Source of the DNA: JARROD01 sp037384225
GTDB lineage: Bacteria > Pseudomonadota > Gammaproteobacteria > Pseudomonadales > Cellvibrionaceae
Length of the DNA: 36,499 nucleotides
NCBI GenBank assembly: GCA_037384225.1
Contig: JARROD010000009.1
Location: 1-36,499 of the forward strand
Direction of reading: 5' to 3'
Shown: in pieces, positions 25,017 to 32,600 of the stretch
Layout: every line of letters begins with the position of its first letter
Position numbering within the stretch: the first letter of the stretch is position 1
Position numbers and translations under genes: made by a program
The notes under the pieces: model-generated
Seen by the model: the letters and a program-made list of their open reading frames with translations, nothing else
Told to the model about the DNA's origin: nothing
The model's database searches: none

Positions 25017-25042
25017 CCTAAAATCCAAACACTTTAGGTATA
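25017..25042 (+). repeat. Solo, diverged copy of the MITE end
   Basis: Without gaps, 21 of 26 bases match the right inverted repeat of the element in tetR (25479-25504), in the same orientation, and with one short gap the match is better. It lies just beyond the 3' end of tetR. No left end is seen about 200 bp to the left (that would fall in the aminotransferase gene), so this is a single end or relict. Confidence 0.55.
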
Positions 25043-25097
25043 GAAACGCCGCTACGGTAATTGCTTTTATCGAGAGCATGCGCGCTCTAACGATTTG

Positions 25098-25964
25098 TTA
25101 TAACGAAGGCTCCAGCATTGATTGAAGTGCGTTTGTATCGCCACTGTAGGCGCGCAGAAATAGCTCCACGCAACTGTGTATGTAGGCCTCAGTTTCCTCG
25201 TTTGTCTGTACATGTTCAAGCCCTAATTGTGCTTTCAGAGCGCTGTCTCCATTTAGCATCGATAAAAATTGCCAGGCGGCAAATCGCGTGTTTTCGATAT
25301 GTATACCCAAAGCGTTTGAGATTTAGGTGCACAGAGCACGCCCCTTTTTGTCCCTGGCCGCGTTGCTCCGTCCAGCCGCTCCAGGCATTCGCGGCGCTAG
25401 CGCCCTCACATGGGGCCTGCGTCGTCGCGCCCCCTGCTATTAAAAGAAGGGGGAACAAAAATTGACGCACTCTGCACACCTAAATCTCAAACGCTTTGGG
25501 TATAGTTTCCCTGTTGTGACCTGTTTGTCGAGATAGCTTTTCAGCCGGGCAGTTAGCTTGTAGGGTCCCGATTCGTAGAATGTGCGAGCGACTTCAGGGT
25601 GTTGTTCAGCTTCACTGATGCAGACCCGCGACACATCCACAACCTCTGTATTTATCAGTAAATGAGTAAAGTACTGCGCTGTTTCATGTAATATATGGTC
25701 TATAGGTACGTCTCTGTCAAAAAAAGCCGGTCCGAGTGAGTTGACAGTGCACTTATGCTGTATTGCGGCAATGAACGAATCCTGCTTGGATTTGAAATGG
25801 CTGTAAACAGTCTGTTTGGAAACCCCGGCCACATCGGCGATTGGGTCCATACTGGTCCCTGCAAATCCACGCCGGGAAAAGAGTTCGGCGTCCGCGTTAA
25901 AAATAAGTCTGTGCTTCTCTTCACTGCGCCGCCGGCCCTTGGTTGATGTTTTGTCAGTGATCAT
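25098..25964 (-). pseudogene. TetR-family regulator interrupted by a MITE-like insertion
   Basis: The N-terminal 154 residues (from ATG 25964) are a normal TetR protein with its helix-turn-helix at about 37-65 (SMDPIADVAGVSKQTVYSHF) and the start of the ligand domain. At TTGKL (position 25503) the frame enters the inserted element and ends after 20 foreign residues at TAA 25440-25442. The rest of the gene, HIENTRFAAWQFLSMLNG to the end (67 residues, stop at 25098), continues on the far side. Removing exactly 25302-25502 (201 bp) joins leucine and histidine codons in frame and yields a 221-residue protein, a usual TetR length. The truncated form keeps the DNA-binding domain but loses the C-terminal dimer helices, so it is probably inactive or deregulated. 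No obvious target operon is adjacent. Confidence 0.88.
25302..25504. mobile_element. MITE-like element (about 199 bp plus TA duplication) inside tetR
   Basis: Perfect 28-base terminal inverted repeats lie at 25302-25329 and 25477-25504. They start TATACCCAAAGCG, and weaker pairing continues inward for about 20 more bases. A 12-base palindrome GGCGCTAGCGCC (25393-25404) sits near the centre. No transposase is encoded. The flanks fit a TA target duplication (25302-25303 and 25503-25504), the habit of IS630/Tc1-mariner elements. Removing one TA and the element restores the tetR frame exactly. A non-autonomous element moved by a transposase elsewhere in the genome is the simplest reading. Confidence 0.88.
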
Positions 25965-26001
25965 AGCCCGAAATTTAACACGGATGAGTCCAGGTTTAAA
26001 A

Positions 26002-26029
26002 TAGACTGTACAGTATTGTTTGTAGTCTA
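26002..26029. promoter_or_regulatory. Likely TetR operator/promoter region
   Basis: Outer arms TAGACT (26002-26007) and AGTCTA (26024-26029), with a perfect 10-base palindrome ACTGTACAGT (26005-26014) inside, lie 38-65 bases upstream of the tetR start. This is where TetR-family autoregulatory operators usually are. The divergent side (toward 26585) has no gene for over 500 bases. Confidence 0.45.
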
Positions 26030-26293
26030 AAAGTGCAGGCCCTGTTTGATATTTTATACGACAGTGTTATGGACCTGCATACCGCTTCCGATCTAGGGTT
26101 AGTGGCGCGGGTTTCGCCGGAATTCGACCTTGCCTCTGTGTAGCCGAGCCAGTTTTCTCTCGCACAGCTTTTCTTTTCAGTTGGAAATGTGAGAGCGTCT
26201 TGTTGCGCAAGCCTAAAAAATGTAGTCTCTCAAACAGACCCTCTCCCTGATTCAATAGGAGGGATATATCCGGGTTCCCAACGCGTATTGAAT

Positions 26294-26337
26294 GTAGTAT
26301 TGAACGTAGTATTGAACGTAGTAATGTAGTATTGAAC
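26294..26337. repeat. 12-bp tandem array, three full copies plus partial ones
   Basis: GTAGTATTGAAC occurs at 26294-26305, 26306-26317 and 26326-26337, with an 8-base partial unit GTAGTAAT between the second and third. Degenerate units flank both sides (GCGTATTGAAT before, ATAGTATTAATC after). Confidence 0.85.
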
Positions 26338-26436
26338 ATAGTATTAATCTGAACTCAACTATACTTTTACCGATGGATGGCAGAGTGGTTAGCCTATCTT
26401 TTGAAGCATGTTTTCTTAATGACAGATCGTAACTAT

Positions 26437-26484
26437 TTGGTTGCACGTCATCTTGGTTGCACGTCATCTTGATTGCATGTCATC
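26437..26484. repeat. 3 x 16 bp tandem array upstream of nfeD
   Basis: TTGGTTGCACGTCATC is repeated exactly at 26437-26452 and 26453-26468, followed by a copy with two changes at 26469-26484. It ends about 100 bases before the nfeD ATG. Confidence 0.88.
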
Positions 26485-26584
26485 CGGCTTGCAAAGTTGT
26501 TTAAATACATGGATTTAAGTTGTTAAAGGCCGCGCTATCCACAGTGGTGTATTTAAAGTGATGTAATTCAACTCGGCATTGTTT

Positions 26585-28036
26585 ATGTACACAAAGTCAT
26601 TGCGACGTCAGGGAATTGCGTTTATAGGCATGCTGCTGATAAGCGGCTTATTTATCAGTGGTTATTCCAATTCAGTCTCTGCCGACGAGGATCCTCAGAG
26701 CCAGAGTAGACCGCAGGTCTGGTTATTGAAGGTTAAGGGAGTCATTGGGCCGGCAACGGCGGATTATATTGTGCGGGGGCTGGAGCAAGCGACCGCCGAC
26801 CAGGCTCGGGCACTGGTGTTGCAAATGGATACGCCGGGTGGGCTGGATAAGTCGATGCGTGAAATCATCAAGGCGATACTCGCCTCGCCGATTCCGGTCA
26901 TTGGCTATGTCGCGCCGGGTGGTGCGCGCGCCGCCAGTGCCGGTACCTATATATTGTACGCCTGTCATGTAGCAGCGATGGCGCCGGCCACTAATCTGGG
27001 GGCGGCGACACCCGTGCAGATAGGCGCGCCGGGCTTGCCCAGTGCGCCGGAGCAAAAAGAGCCGGATCGAGACAGCGGTGAAAGTGGCGGCGAAAATGGT
27101 AAAGGAAAATCGACACCGCAGCCTTCAACTGCCATGGAGCGCAAGATTATTAACGACGCCGCCGCTTATATCGAAGGTTTAGCGGAGCTTCGCGGGCGCA
27201 ACGGCGAATGGGCGGTGCGGGCGGTCAGAGAAGCCTCCAGTCTTTCCGCCACTCAGGCTCAGGAAATCAATGTAATCGACCTGGTGGCGAACGATGTCGA
27301 AGATCTGCTGCGGCAAGTGCATGGCCGCCCCGTTAGTTTGAGGGGCAGCGAAGTGCTGCTGGACTCCGGTGGTGCCACCGTAAAAACGCACGAGCCCGAC
27401 TGGCGCAATGAATTTCTGGCCATCATTACCGATCCCAATGTGGCTTATATCCTGATGCTGATTGGCATCTATGGACTTATTTTCGAATTTTCCAATCCCG
27501 GTGTTGGTATCGGCGGAATCGCCGGGGTCATTTGCATTTTGATTGCGCTATATGCGTTTCAGGTTTTACCCATCAGTTATGCCGGTCTGGGGCTGATTAT
27601 AGTGGGTGTGGTATTGATGACGGCGGAAGCCATGGTCCCGAGCTTTGGGGTGCTGGGCTTTGGTGGCATTATTGCGTTTGTTTTTGGTTCAATCATTCTA
27701 ATGGATACCAATCTGCCCGGTTTTAAGATCGCCCTTCCAGTCATTCTTGCCGTTACGGCGGTGAGTGGAATGTTTTTGCTGGTGGTACTTGGCATGATCG
27801 TTCGCGCCCGCAAGAAAGCTGTTGTTTCGGGGACTTCGACGTTGATTGGTCAGCAGGCAACGGTGGAACAGGTTTACGCCGGCACCCCCCTGGTTCGTCT
27901 GCAGGGAGAGTTGTGGCACGTGGTGTGTCCGGATTCACTTGAAGTGGGGGACAGGGTCAGTGTGCGCGGTATACAAGGATTGATATTGTCAGTGGATAAA
28001 ACCCAATCCGAAAAACCTGTGGCTCCGATGAAATAG
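26585..28036 (+). CDS. NfeD-type membrane serine protease (ClpP-class)
   Basis: Full-length NfeD proteins combine an N-terminal periplasmic ClpP-like protease with membrane helices and a C-terminal OB-fold NfeD domain. They act with the neighbouring slipin in membrane-protein quality control. The 483-residue product has a signal sequence (1-33) and the protease domain (about 45-235) with MDTPGGLDKSM. The nucleophile Ser118 is in GGARAASAGTYI and the likely base Lys187 in MERKIINDAAAYI. Four to five membrane segments (about 275-400) and the OB domain at the C-terminus follow. A Gly/Ser/acid-rich insertion (about 147-182) lies between the two catalytic residues. ATG 26585 is chosen over a TTG six bases upstream. 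The slipin gene follows after 126 bases. Confidence 0.93.
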   Translation: MYTKSLRRQGIAFIGMLLISGLFISGYSNSVSADEDPQSQSRPQVWLLKVKGVIGPATADYIVRGLEQATADQARALVLQMDTPGGLDKSMREIIKAILASPIPVIGYVAPGGARAASAGTYILYACHVAAMAPATNLGAATPVQIGAPGLPSAPEQKEPDRDSGESGGENGKGKSTPQPSTAMERKIINDAAAYIEGLAELRGRNGEWAVRAVREASSLSATQAQEINVIDLVANDVEDLLRQVHGRPVSLRGSEVLLDSGGATVKTHEPDWRNEFLAIITDPNVAYILMLIGIYGLIFEFSNPGVGIGGIAGVICILIALYAFQVLPISYAGLGLIIVGVVLMTAEAMVPSFGVLGFGGIIAFVFGSIILMDTNLPGFKIALPVILAVTAVSGMFLLVVLGMIVRARKKAVVSGTSTLIGQQATVEQVYAGTPLVRLQGELWHVVCPDSLEVGDRVSVRGIQGLILSVDKTQSEKPVAPMK

Positions 28037-28052
28037 TAGGAACGGTGAAAAA

Positions 28053-28114
28053 TGTCGGCGCTACATTGTCATTGTCGGCGCTACATGGTCGGCATTACAT
28101 TGTCAGCACTATGC
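28053..28114. repeat. 14-bp tandem array between nfeD and the slipin gene
   Basis: TGTCGGCGCTACAT is at 28053-28066 and exactly again at 28073-28086, with a 6-base partial (TGTCAT) between. Two diverged units follow (28087-28100 and 28101-28114). It makes up about half of the 126-bp nfeD-slipin gap. Confidence 0.85.
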
Positions 28115-28162
28115 CTGTGATTCATCACACATGCATATTATGGTGAAGCTTGGAGGCTTATT

Positions 28163-28924
28163 ATGGTAGGTTATTTCGGTGTTACTCTGGTATTGTTGGC
28201 GGTCATGTTTATCGTGTCCATGTTTCGCATTTTGCGGGAATATGAGCGCGGAGTTATTTTTATGCTGGGACGTTTTTACCGAGTTAAAGGCCCAGGTTTG
28301 ATTATCGTTATCCCCGTTGTGCAGCAGATGGTGCGGGTCGACCTGCGCACAGTGGTGATGGATGTTCCGACCCAGGATGTTATTTCCAGGGATAACGTTT
28401 CGGTGAAGGTCAATGCGGTGATTTATTTTCGGGTTGTCGATCCGGAGAAAGCCATTATTCAGGTAGAGAATTTTTTTGAAGCCACCAGTCAGCTATCTCA
28501 AACCACATTGCGTTCGGTGTTGGGGCAGCATGAATTGGATGATATGCTGGCGGGGCGGGATAGGCTCAATGCGGATATTCAAACCATTCTGGATAAACAA
28601 ACCGATGCCTGGGGTATCAAGGTCGCGAATGTGGAAATCAAACATGTCGATCTCGATGAAAGTATGATTCGCGCAATCGCCAAACAGGCAGAGGCGGAAC
28701 GGGAGCGACGGGCGAAGGTTATTCATGCCCTGGGTGAAGACGAAGCGGCTGAAAAGCTCGCCAAGGCGGCAAAAACATTAGCTGCGCAGTCGCAGGCGAT
28801 TCAGTTGCGTTACTTGCAGACCTTGACCGAAGTGGCGGGAGATAGAAGTAACACCATTATTTTCCCTCTACCTATCGATATTCTCGACGGTATTCAAAGC
28901 CAACTGTTTAAAAATAAACCCTAA
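28163..28924 (+). CDS. Slipin (stomatin/SPFH family), partner of NfeD
   Basis: The 253-residue product has one N-terminal membrane hairpin or segment (about 5-22). The SPFH/band-7 domain (about 25-190) is recognised by REYERGVIFMLGRF, KGPGLIIVIPVVQQMVRVDLR and AVIYFRVVDPEKAI. A charged coiled-coil helix follows (AKQAEAERERRAKVIHALGEDEAAEKLAKAA). The C-terminal LTEVAGDRSNTIIFPLPID is typical of bacterial slipins. GGAGG at 28151-28155 gives a strong ribosome site for ATG 28163. The NfeD-slipin pair is a conserved operon in bacteria and archaea: the slipin forms membrane microdomains, and its C-terminus can be a substrate of NfeD proteases. Confidence 0.95.
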   Translation: MVGYFGVTLVLLAVMFIVSMFRILREYERGVIFMLGRFYRVKGPGLIIVIPVVQQMVRVDLRTVVMDVPTQDVISRDNVSVKVNAVIYFRVVDPEKAIIQVENFFEATSQLSQTTLRSVLGQHELDDMLAGRDRLNADIQTILDKQTDAWGIKVANVEIKHVDLDESMIRAIAKQAEAERERRAKVIHALGEDEAAEKLAKAAKTLAAQSQAIQLRYLQTLTEVAGDRSNTIIFPLPIDILDGIQSQLFKNKP

Positions 28925-28945
28925 GGTTAAAAATAAATCCTAAGG
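28908..28945 (+). repeat. 2 x 19 bp tandem duplication over the slipin stop codon
   Basis: TTAAAAATAAACCCTAAGG (28908-28926) is followed by a copy with one change (28927-28945). The first copy holds the last codons and the TAA (28922-28924) of the slipin gene; the second lies beyond it and runs into the terminator stem. Confidence 0.85.
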
Positions 28946-28968
28946 GGTGTGTTCACCCCTAATTTTTA
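28941..28968 (+). terminator. Rho-independent terminator after the nfeD-slipin operon
   Basis: Stem AGGGGTG / CACCCCT (28943-28949 and 28954-28960) with loop TGTT is followed by AATTTTTAT. It ends the plus-strand nfeD-slipin transcript. The stop codon of the convergent channel gene (28959-28961) lies within the right arm. Confidence 0.85.
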
Positions 28969-29414
28969 TCATTCCAGAATTTCGTCATTTCAATAAACAT
29001 AAATGATGCGGTCCAAGTAATGAGCACCAGCCCGGTCAAGGCTTCCAGGCCGGCGAGAAAGCGTAATGGGCCAATTGGCTCTATATCGCCAATCCCGAGC
29101 GAGGTGTAAGTAATAATGGAAAAATAGCTGCAGTCCAGAAGAGACTCATCAAAATTTCCCTGCAGAGAGCCGAAACCCTGCGAGTGGACCATAAAATAAT
29201 AGCCAAATGCAAACAGCCATACTTCGGTGATATGTGCCATCAGCGCGCCAAAAATACCGCATACTACCCGCAGGCGGTGCCTGATGGATAGGCGCGGAAT
29301 ATAAATCGAAAGCTGGTGCAGTATTTCGTAATGAATAACAATGGCGATTGCAACAATAAGGCTGTTAAGGAAGAAAATTACGGCGAAATTTACGGTTGTC
29401 GGATTTTCTGTCAT
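28959..29414 (-). CDS. Two-TM ion channel family protein (Ion_trans_2-like)
   Basis: The 151-residue membrane protein has hydrophobic segments at about 11-32, 50-76 and 117-143. Before the last is a pore-loop sequence DCSYFSIITYTSLGIGDIEPIG. The TSLGIGD stretch (104-110) corresponds to the TVGYGD selectivity filter of K+ channels, but with Ile instead of Tyr and an extra Leu, so potassium selectivity is not assured. There is no regulatory RCK or cyclic-nucleotide domain. It converges on the slipin gene through a terminator and probably has its own promoter in 29415-29470. The family call rests on the pore-loop pattern. Confidence 0.82.
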   Translation of the reverse strand: MTENPTTVNFAVIFFLNSLIVAIAIVIHYEILHQLSIYIPRLSIRHRLRVVCGIFGALMAHITEVWLFAFGYYFMVHSQGFGSLQGNFDESLLDCSYFSIITYTSLGIGDIEPIGPLRFLAGLEALTGLVLITWTASFMFIEMTKFWNDKN

Positions 29415-29468
29415 TTTGAATCCATGTCGCTTTTACCCCTATTTCATCGGGATCAGGGTCATTCAGTA

Positions 29469-29675
29469 TTATAAACTTTTAAGGTATCCCAGTAGATCCA
29501 GACGCTGCTTTTTTGAAATATCGGTGGCATAGGTATGCCTGTGTTGGCGCTGCTGAAGTACAATGCCAGTAATTATTACGCGATTTCCATTGGTCTGCTC
29601 TCTGATAAATTTCGCTAACCCCGAGGGATAATTAGCGACCAGGCAGCTTTCGTCGGCGGCACAGGGATACTGCAC
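29469..29675 (-). CDS. Possible small protein or gene remnant after the YhaN-like gene
   Basis: A 68-residue frame from GTG 29675 lies 12 bases beyond the YhaN-like stop and in the same frame. It ends DISKKQRLDLLGYLKSL, similar in style to the last helix of c-type cytochromes, and has two cysteines (CAADESC) but no CxxCH. It could be a short gene, or the tail of a lost gene brought next to the operon by deletion. I cannot assign a function and it may not be expressed. Confidence 0.3.
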   Translation of the reverse strand: MQYPCAADESCLVANYPSGLAKFIREQTNGNRVIITGIVLQQRQHRHTYATDISKKQRLDLLGYLKSL

Positions 29676-29687
29676 GGGCTTTGCCGG

Positions 29688-32600
29688 TCAGAGATTGTGA
29701 ATGTAAACGCTGTGCCCGTTGTTCTGCTGCCGCGCCTGTTCCACGACCCGCGAGTGGTGGGTAAAGAGAATCACCTGGGTTTTTTGCCCGAGTCGGACCA
29801 GAGCGTCCAGCGCGGCGGCGGAACGCTTGTCATCGAAATCGACCAGAATGTCGTCGACAATAAAAGGCATGGGATTGGATGCTTCCATGTATTTTTCCAG
29901 GGCCGCGAGACGCAGTGAGAGATACAGTTGATCCCGGGTGCCCGAACTCATCCCTTCCACGCCCACGCGTTCGCCGCCGGGGCGGAGGCCCACCAGTACC
30001 GGCTCGTCGGCGGTGTTGAAATCGGTTCTGAGACCGGCAAAGGAAGTGCAGGTCAAGGCCGTAAAATGTTCGCTGGCGCGTTCGACAAGGGGGCCCTGGT
30101 TCTGTTTTCGGTAGCGCTCGATTTCATCGCGCAGAATGCGGGCCGCCAGTTTCAGCCGGGTATAGTGCTCGGCGTCTGTGCGAATCTGCGCCAGTACGGA
30201 TTGGCTGCGCTCGGCCAGTGTCGCGGCCCGGTCGCTGCCGTCCATCAGTTCCAGTTCCTTTTTCCGGCGGCCCTTGGCTTCGGCGAGTGCGGTGCGTTTT
30301 GGTTCCAACTCCTCATCGATTTTAGTCGTCAGGGCTTCGATCTGTCCGGGCAGGTGGTCCGGGTCGACACGCTCCGCTAGCTGTTGCAGCTCCTCCAGCG
30401 CGGCGCCTTCGCCGGTGTCGAGAATCTCCTGTTCGACAGCGGCGATCTCCGCTTTTAGCCGCAGGTATTCGGCGCAGCGCAGTTCGGCCCGCTCCAGGGC
30501 GGTGGGGTCAGCGCAGCCCGCCTCGGCACACAACTCGCGCAGCCGCTCCGTCATAGCCTTAAGGGTTGCCTCGGCCTTCTGTATATCCTCTCGCGCCTGT
30601 TGCAGTTGGGATTCGATCTGCTGGCGTCGGGAGTGTCTGGACTGATTTTCGGTTAACAGAAGATTGAGGCGTGTTGCCGCCTCGTCGGCGGCTGCCTCCG
30701 ACAGCTCCGGGGCAACCTTGGCTGCGACTTCGCTGACGTGGCGGCGGAAGGATTCAGCATCGCTGTCCATGGACTGAATCCGCACCCGCAGTTTTTCAGC
30801 CTCGCTGTGCTTTGCGAACAGTTCTCTAAGGTTCTCTATGACATTGAGCGCTTCGGCGGGCAGGGCATGACTGTCGAGGCCAAGGCTTGCTATCGCATCC
30901 GACCACTGTCGTTTTAATTCGTCGAATTCGCTGGTGGCGTTCTTATGGGCATTGTGGGCGGACGCCAGACGGCGGTTGAGGTTATCGATTTCTGTTTCCA
31001 GACTTTGCCGCTGTCGTGCGGTTTGCTCCAGATCAGCGAGCGTTTTCTCAGCGCACAGCAGCGCGGTTTCGAGAGGTGGCCAGTGGTTGTTTGGTTTGCT
31101 GTGATGCAATTTCTCCAGCTCCCGCGCGAGCCGTTGAGTGTGCGTTTCGCGGATGTGCTCAAGTGCATCGATATCCAGGCGCAGTGGGTTTAACTGTTCA
31201 ACCCGGTTGTGAAGCTTATCAAGATTTTCCGACCAGGCTCGCATTTCCCGCGGCGATCGGGGCTGAATGCGGCATGGCGCCCAGAGTGCTTCCCACTCAG
31301 TGTCGATCCGTTCTTTATCAGCGCTGCATTGCTCGATCAGTTGTGCGACCTCCTGTGCCTGTTGTTGCACGCTCCTCTGGCTGGCGACCAGAGCCGCGTG
31401 TGAATGGACCCGGTCGGCTTCCCGGCGCAGGCGGTCCGCCAGTTCATCGGCACTCGAAACCAGGGCCTCGTAAACATCGGCAAGCTTATGTCCCGCGCCG
31501 GAATCTTCCCCATCGACCCACTGCCGGCGCACCAGTTGCCAGACTTGCTCGCGCTCCGATCTGGCTTCGGCCAACTCCCGCTCTGTGGGTACGGTGCCGG
31601 TGTTGTGGATTGTCTCCAACTGCCGGGAGATTTCACGCAATTGCTCAGTCATCTGATCTTGTTGTTCGCACAGGCGTTGCCGGTGTGCATTGAGCTCACT
31701 GTACTCTGTGTCTAACCGCTCGATACTGACCCGATGTGGGACCGGCAGTTCGACAAGCGCTTCCAGTGTGCCGCTCCAGAGCCCGAGACGAGCCAGGTCG
31801 GTTTCACACTGCCGTTCTAATAACGTCAGATCGCGGCGCCTGGATTCAATGGCCGTGTCCATATCCCCCGCCTTCCTCGCTGCCAGTACGGCTTCACGCA
31901 ACCCCTCCAGCGAGGCTGTGTGTGGCAGTTGCCGCCGCTCCTGCTCGACTTCCCTCACTCGCGGCTGGATTTCCTCCAGGTTTGCCGAGGTCTGTTTTAC
32001 CCGCGCTTCAACCGCCTGGATTTGCCGGCTGAGCTCGGTCACTCTTTGCCGGTTTTTAAACGTGGCACGCAGACATTCGATTTCCTCCAGGGTGAGATCC
32101 GGGCGCAGGTCCTTGAGCCGGGATTCGGCATCGATCAGCAGTTGCCTGTATTCCGCCTCCAGATGAGGGCGGTCCTGCATGGCTTTGCGGTGAGCGCCGA
32201 GGCGCGCGTGCAGGGCCTCGATACTTGCGCTTTGTTCCAGCGCCGGTCCACACAATGGGAGCGCTTCGAGCTGTTCCCGCAACTCGTCGAGTCGAACTGT
32301 CGCCATTTGAATGATCGCCCGCGCCTGCTCTCGTTCGGTGAGCGCAACCTGGCGGCGTTTGCTGAAAGGCGCTGGCAAAATCCTCACTTCCCCGAGTTCT
32401 TCAACCTGTTGCAACAATGCCTGGCGCCTGGCCAGTTTCGGCAGCACCCGCTGAATTCGTTGCAGGTGGGAGACTTTGGCCCGGTGGTCGGTGAGCTCGG
32501 TTTGCACCTGCTCCAGTTCGGCGGCGGTTTTTTCCTGTGCACGGCAGTGCTGCTCCCACTCCCTGGAGGAGAGCGATGTTTCTCTTATTTCCCGGTGCAG

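Larger units (their letters stand above)
26030..26584. other. Long non-coding stretch upstream of nfeD with two tandem arrays
   Basis: No gene is supported in these 555 bases. Minus-strand frames here owe their repetitive Tyr/Ile/Gln sequence to the 12-bp array. Two separate arrays are listed (26294-26337 and 26437-26484). The remainder shows no family signature. The region may be decayed accessory DNA plus the nfeD promoter. Confidence 0.6.

Noticed and set aside
25216..25479. Small secreted-looking protein encoded inside the MITE
   Set aside because: The frame spans the inverted repeats and the tetR 3' part; composition is that of a chance frame in a GC-rich palindrome.
26067..26467. Minus-strand frames with Tyr/Gln/Ile repeats
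   Set aside because: The repeats come from the 12-bp DNA array and the frames have no family features.
31016..31693. Long plus-strand frames opposite the YhaN-like gene
   Set aside because: They are antisense shadows of a GC-rich coiled-coil gene, lacking any domain signature.
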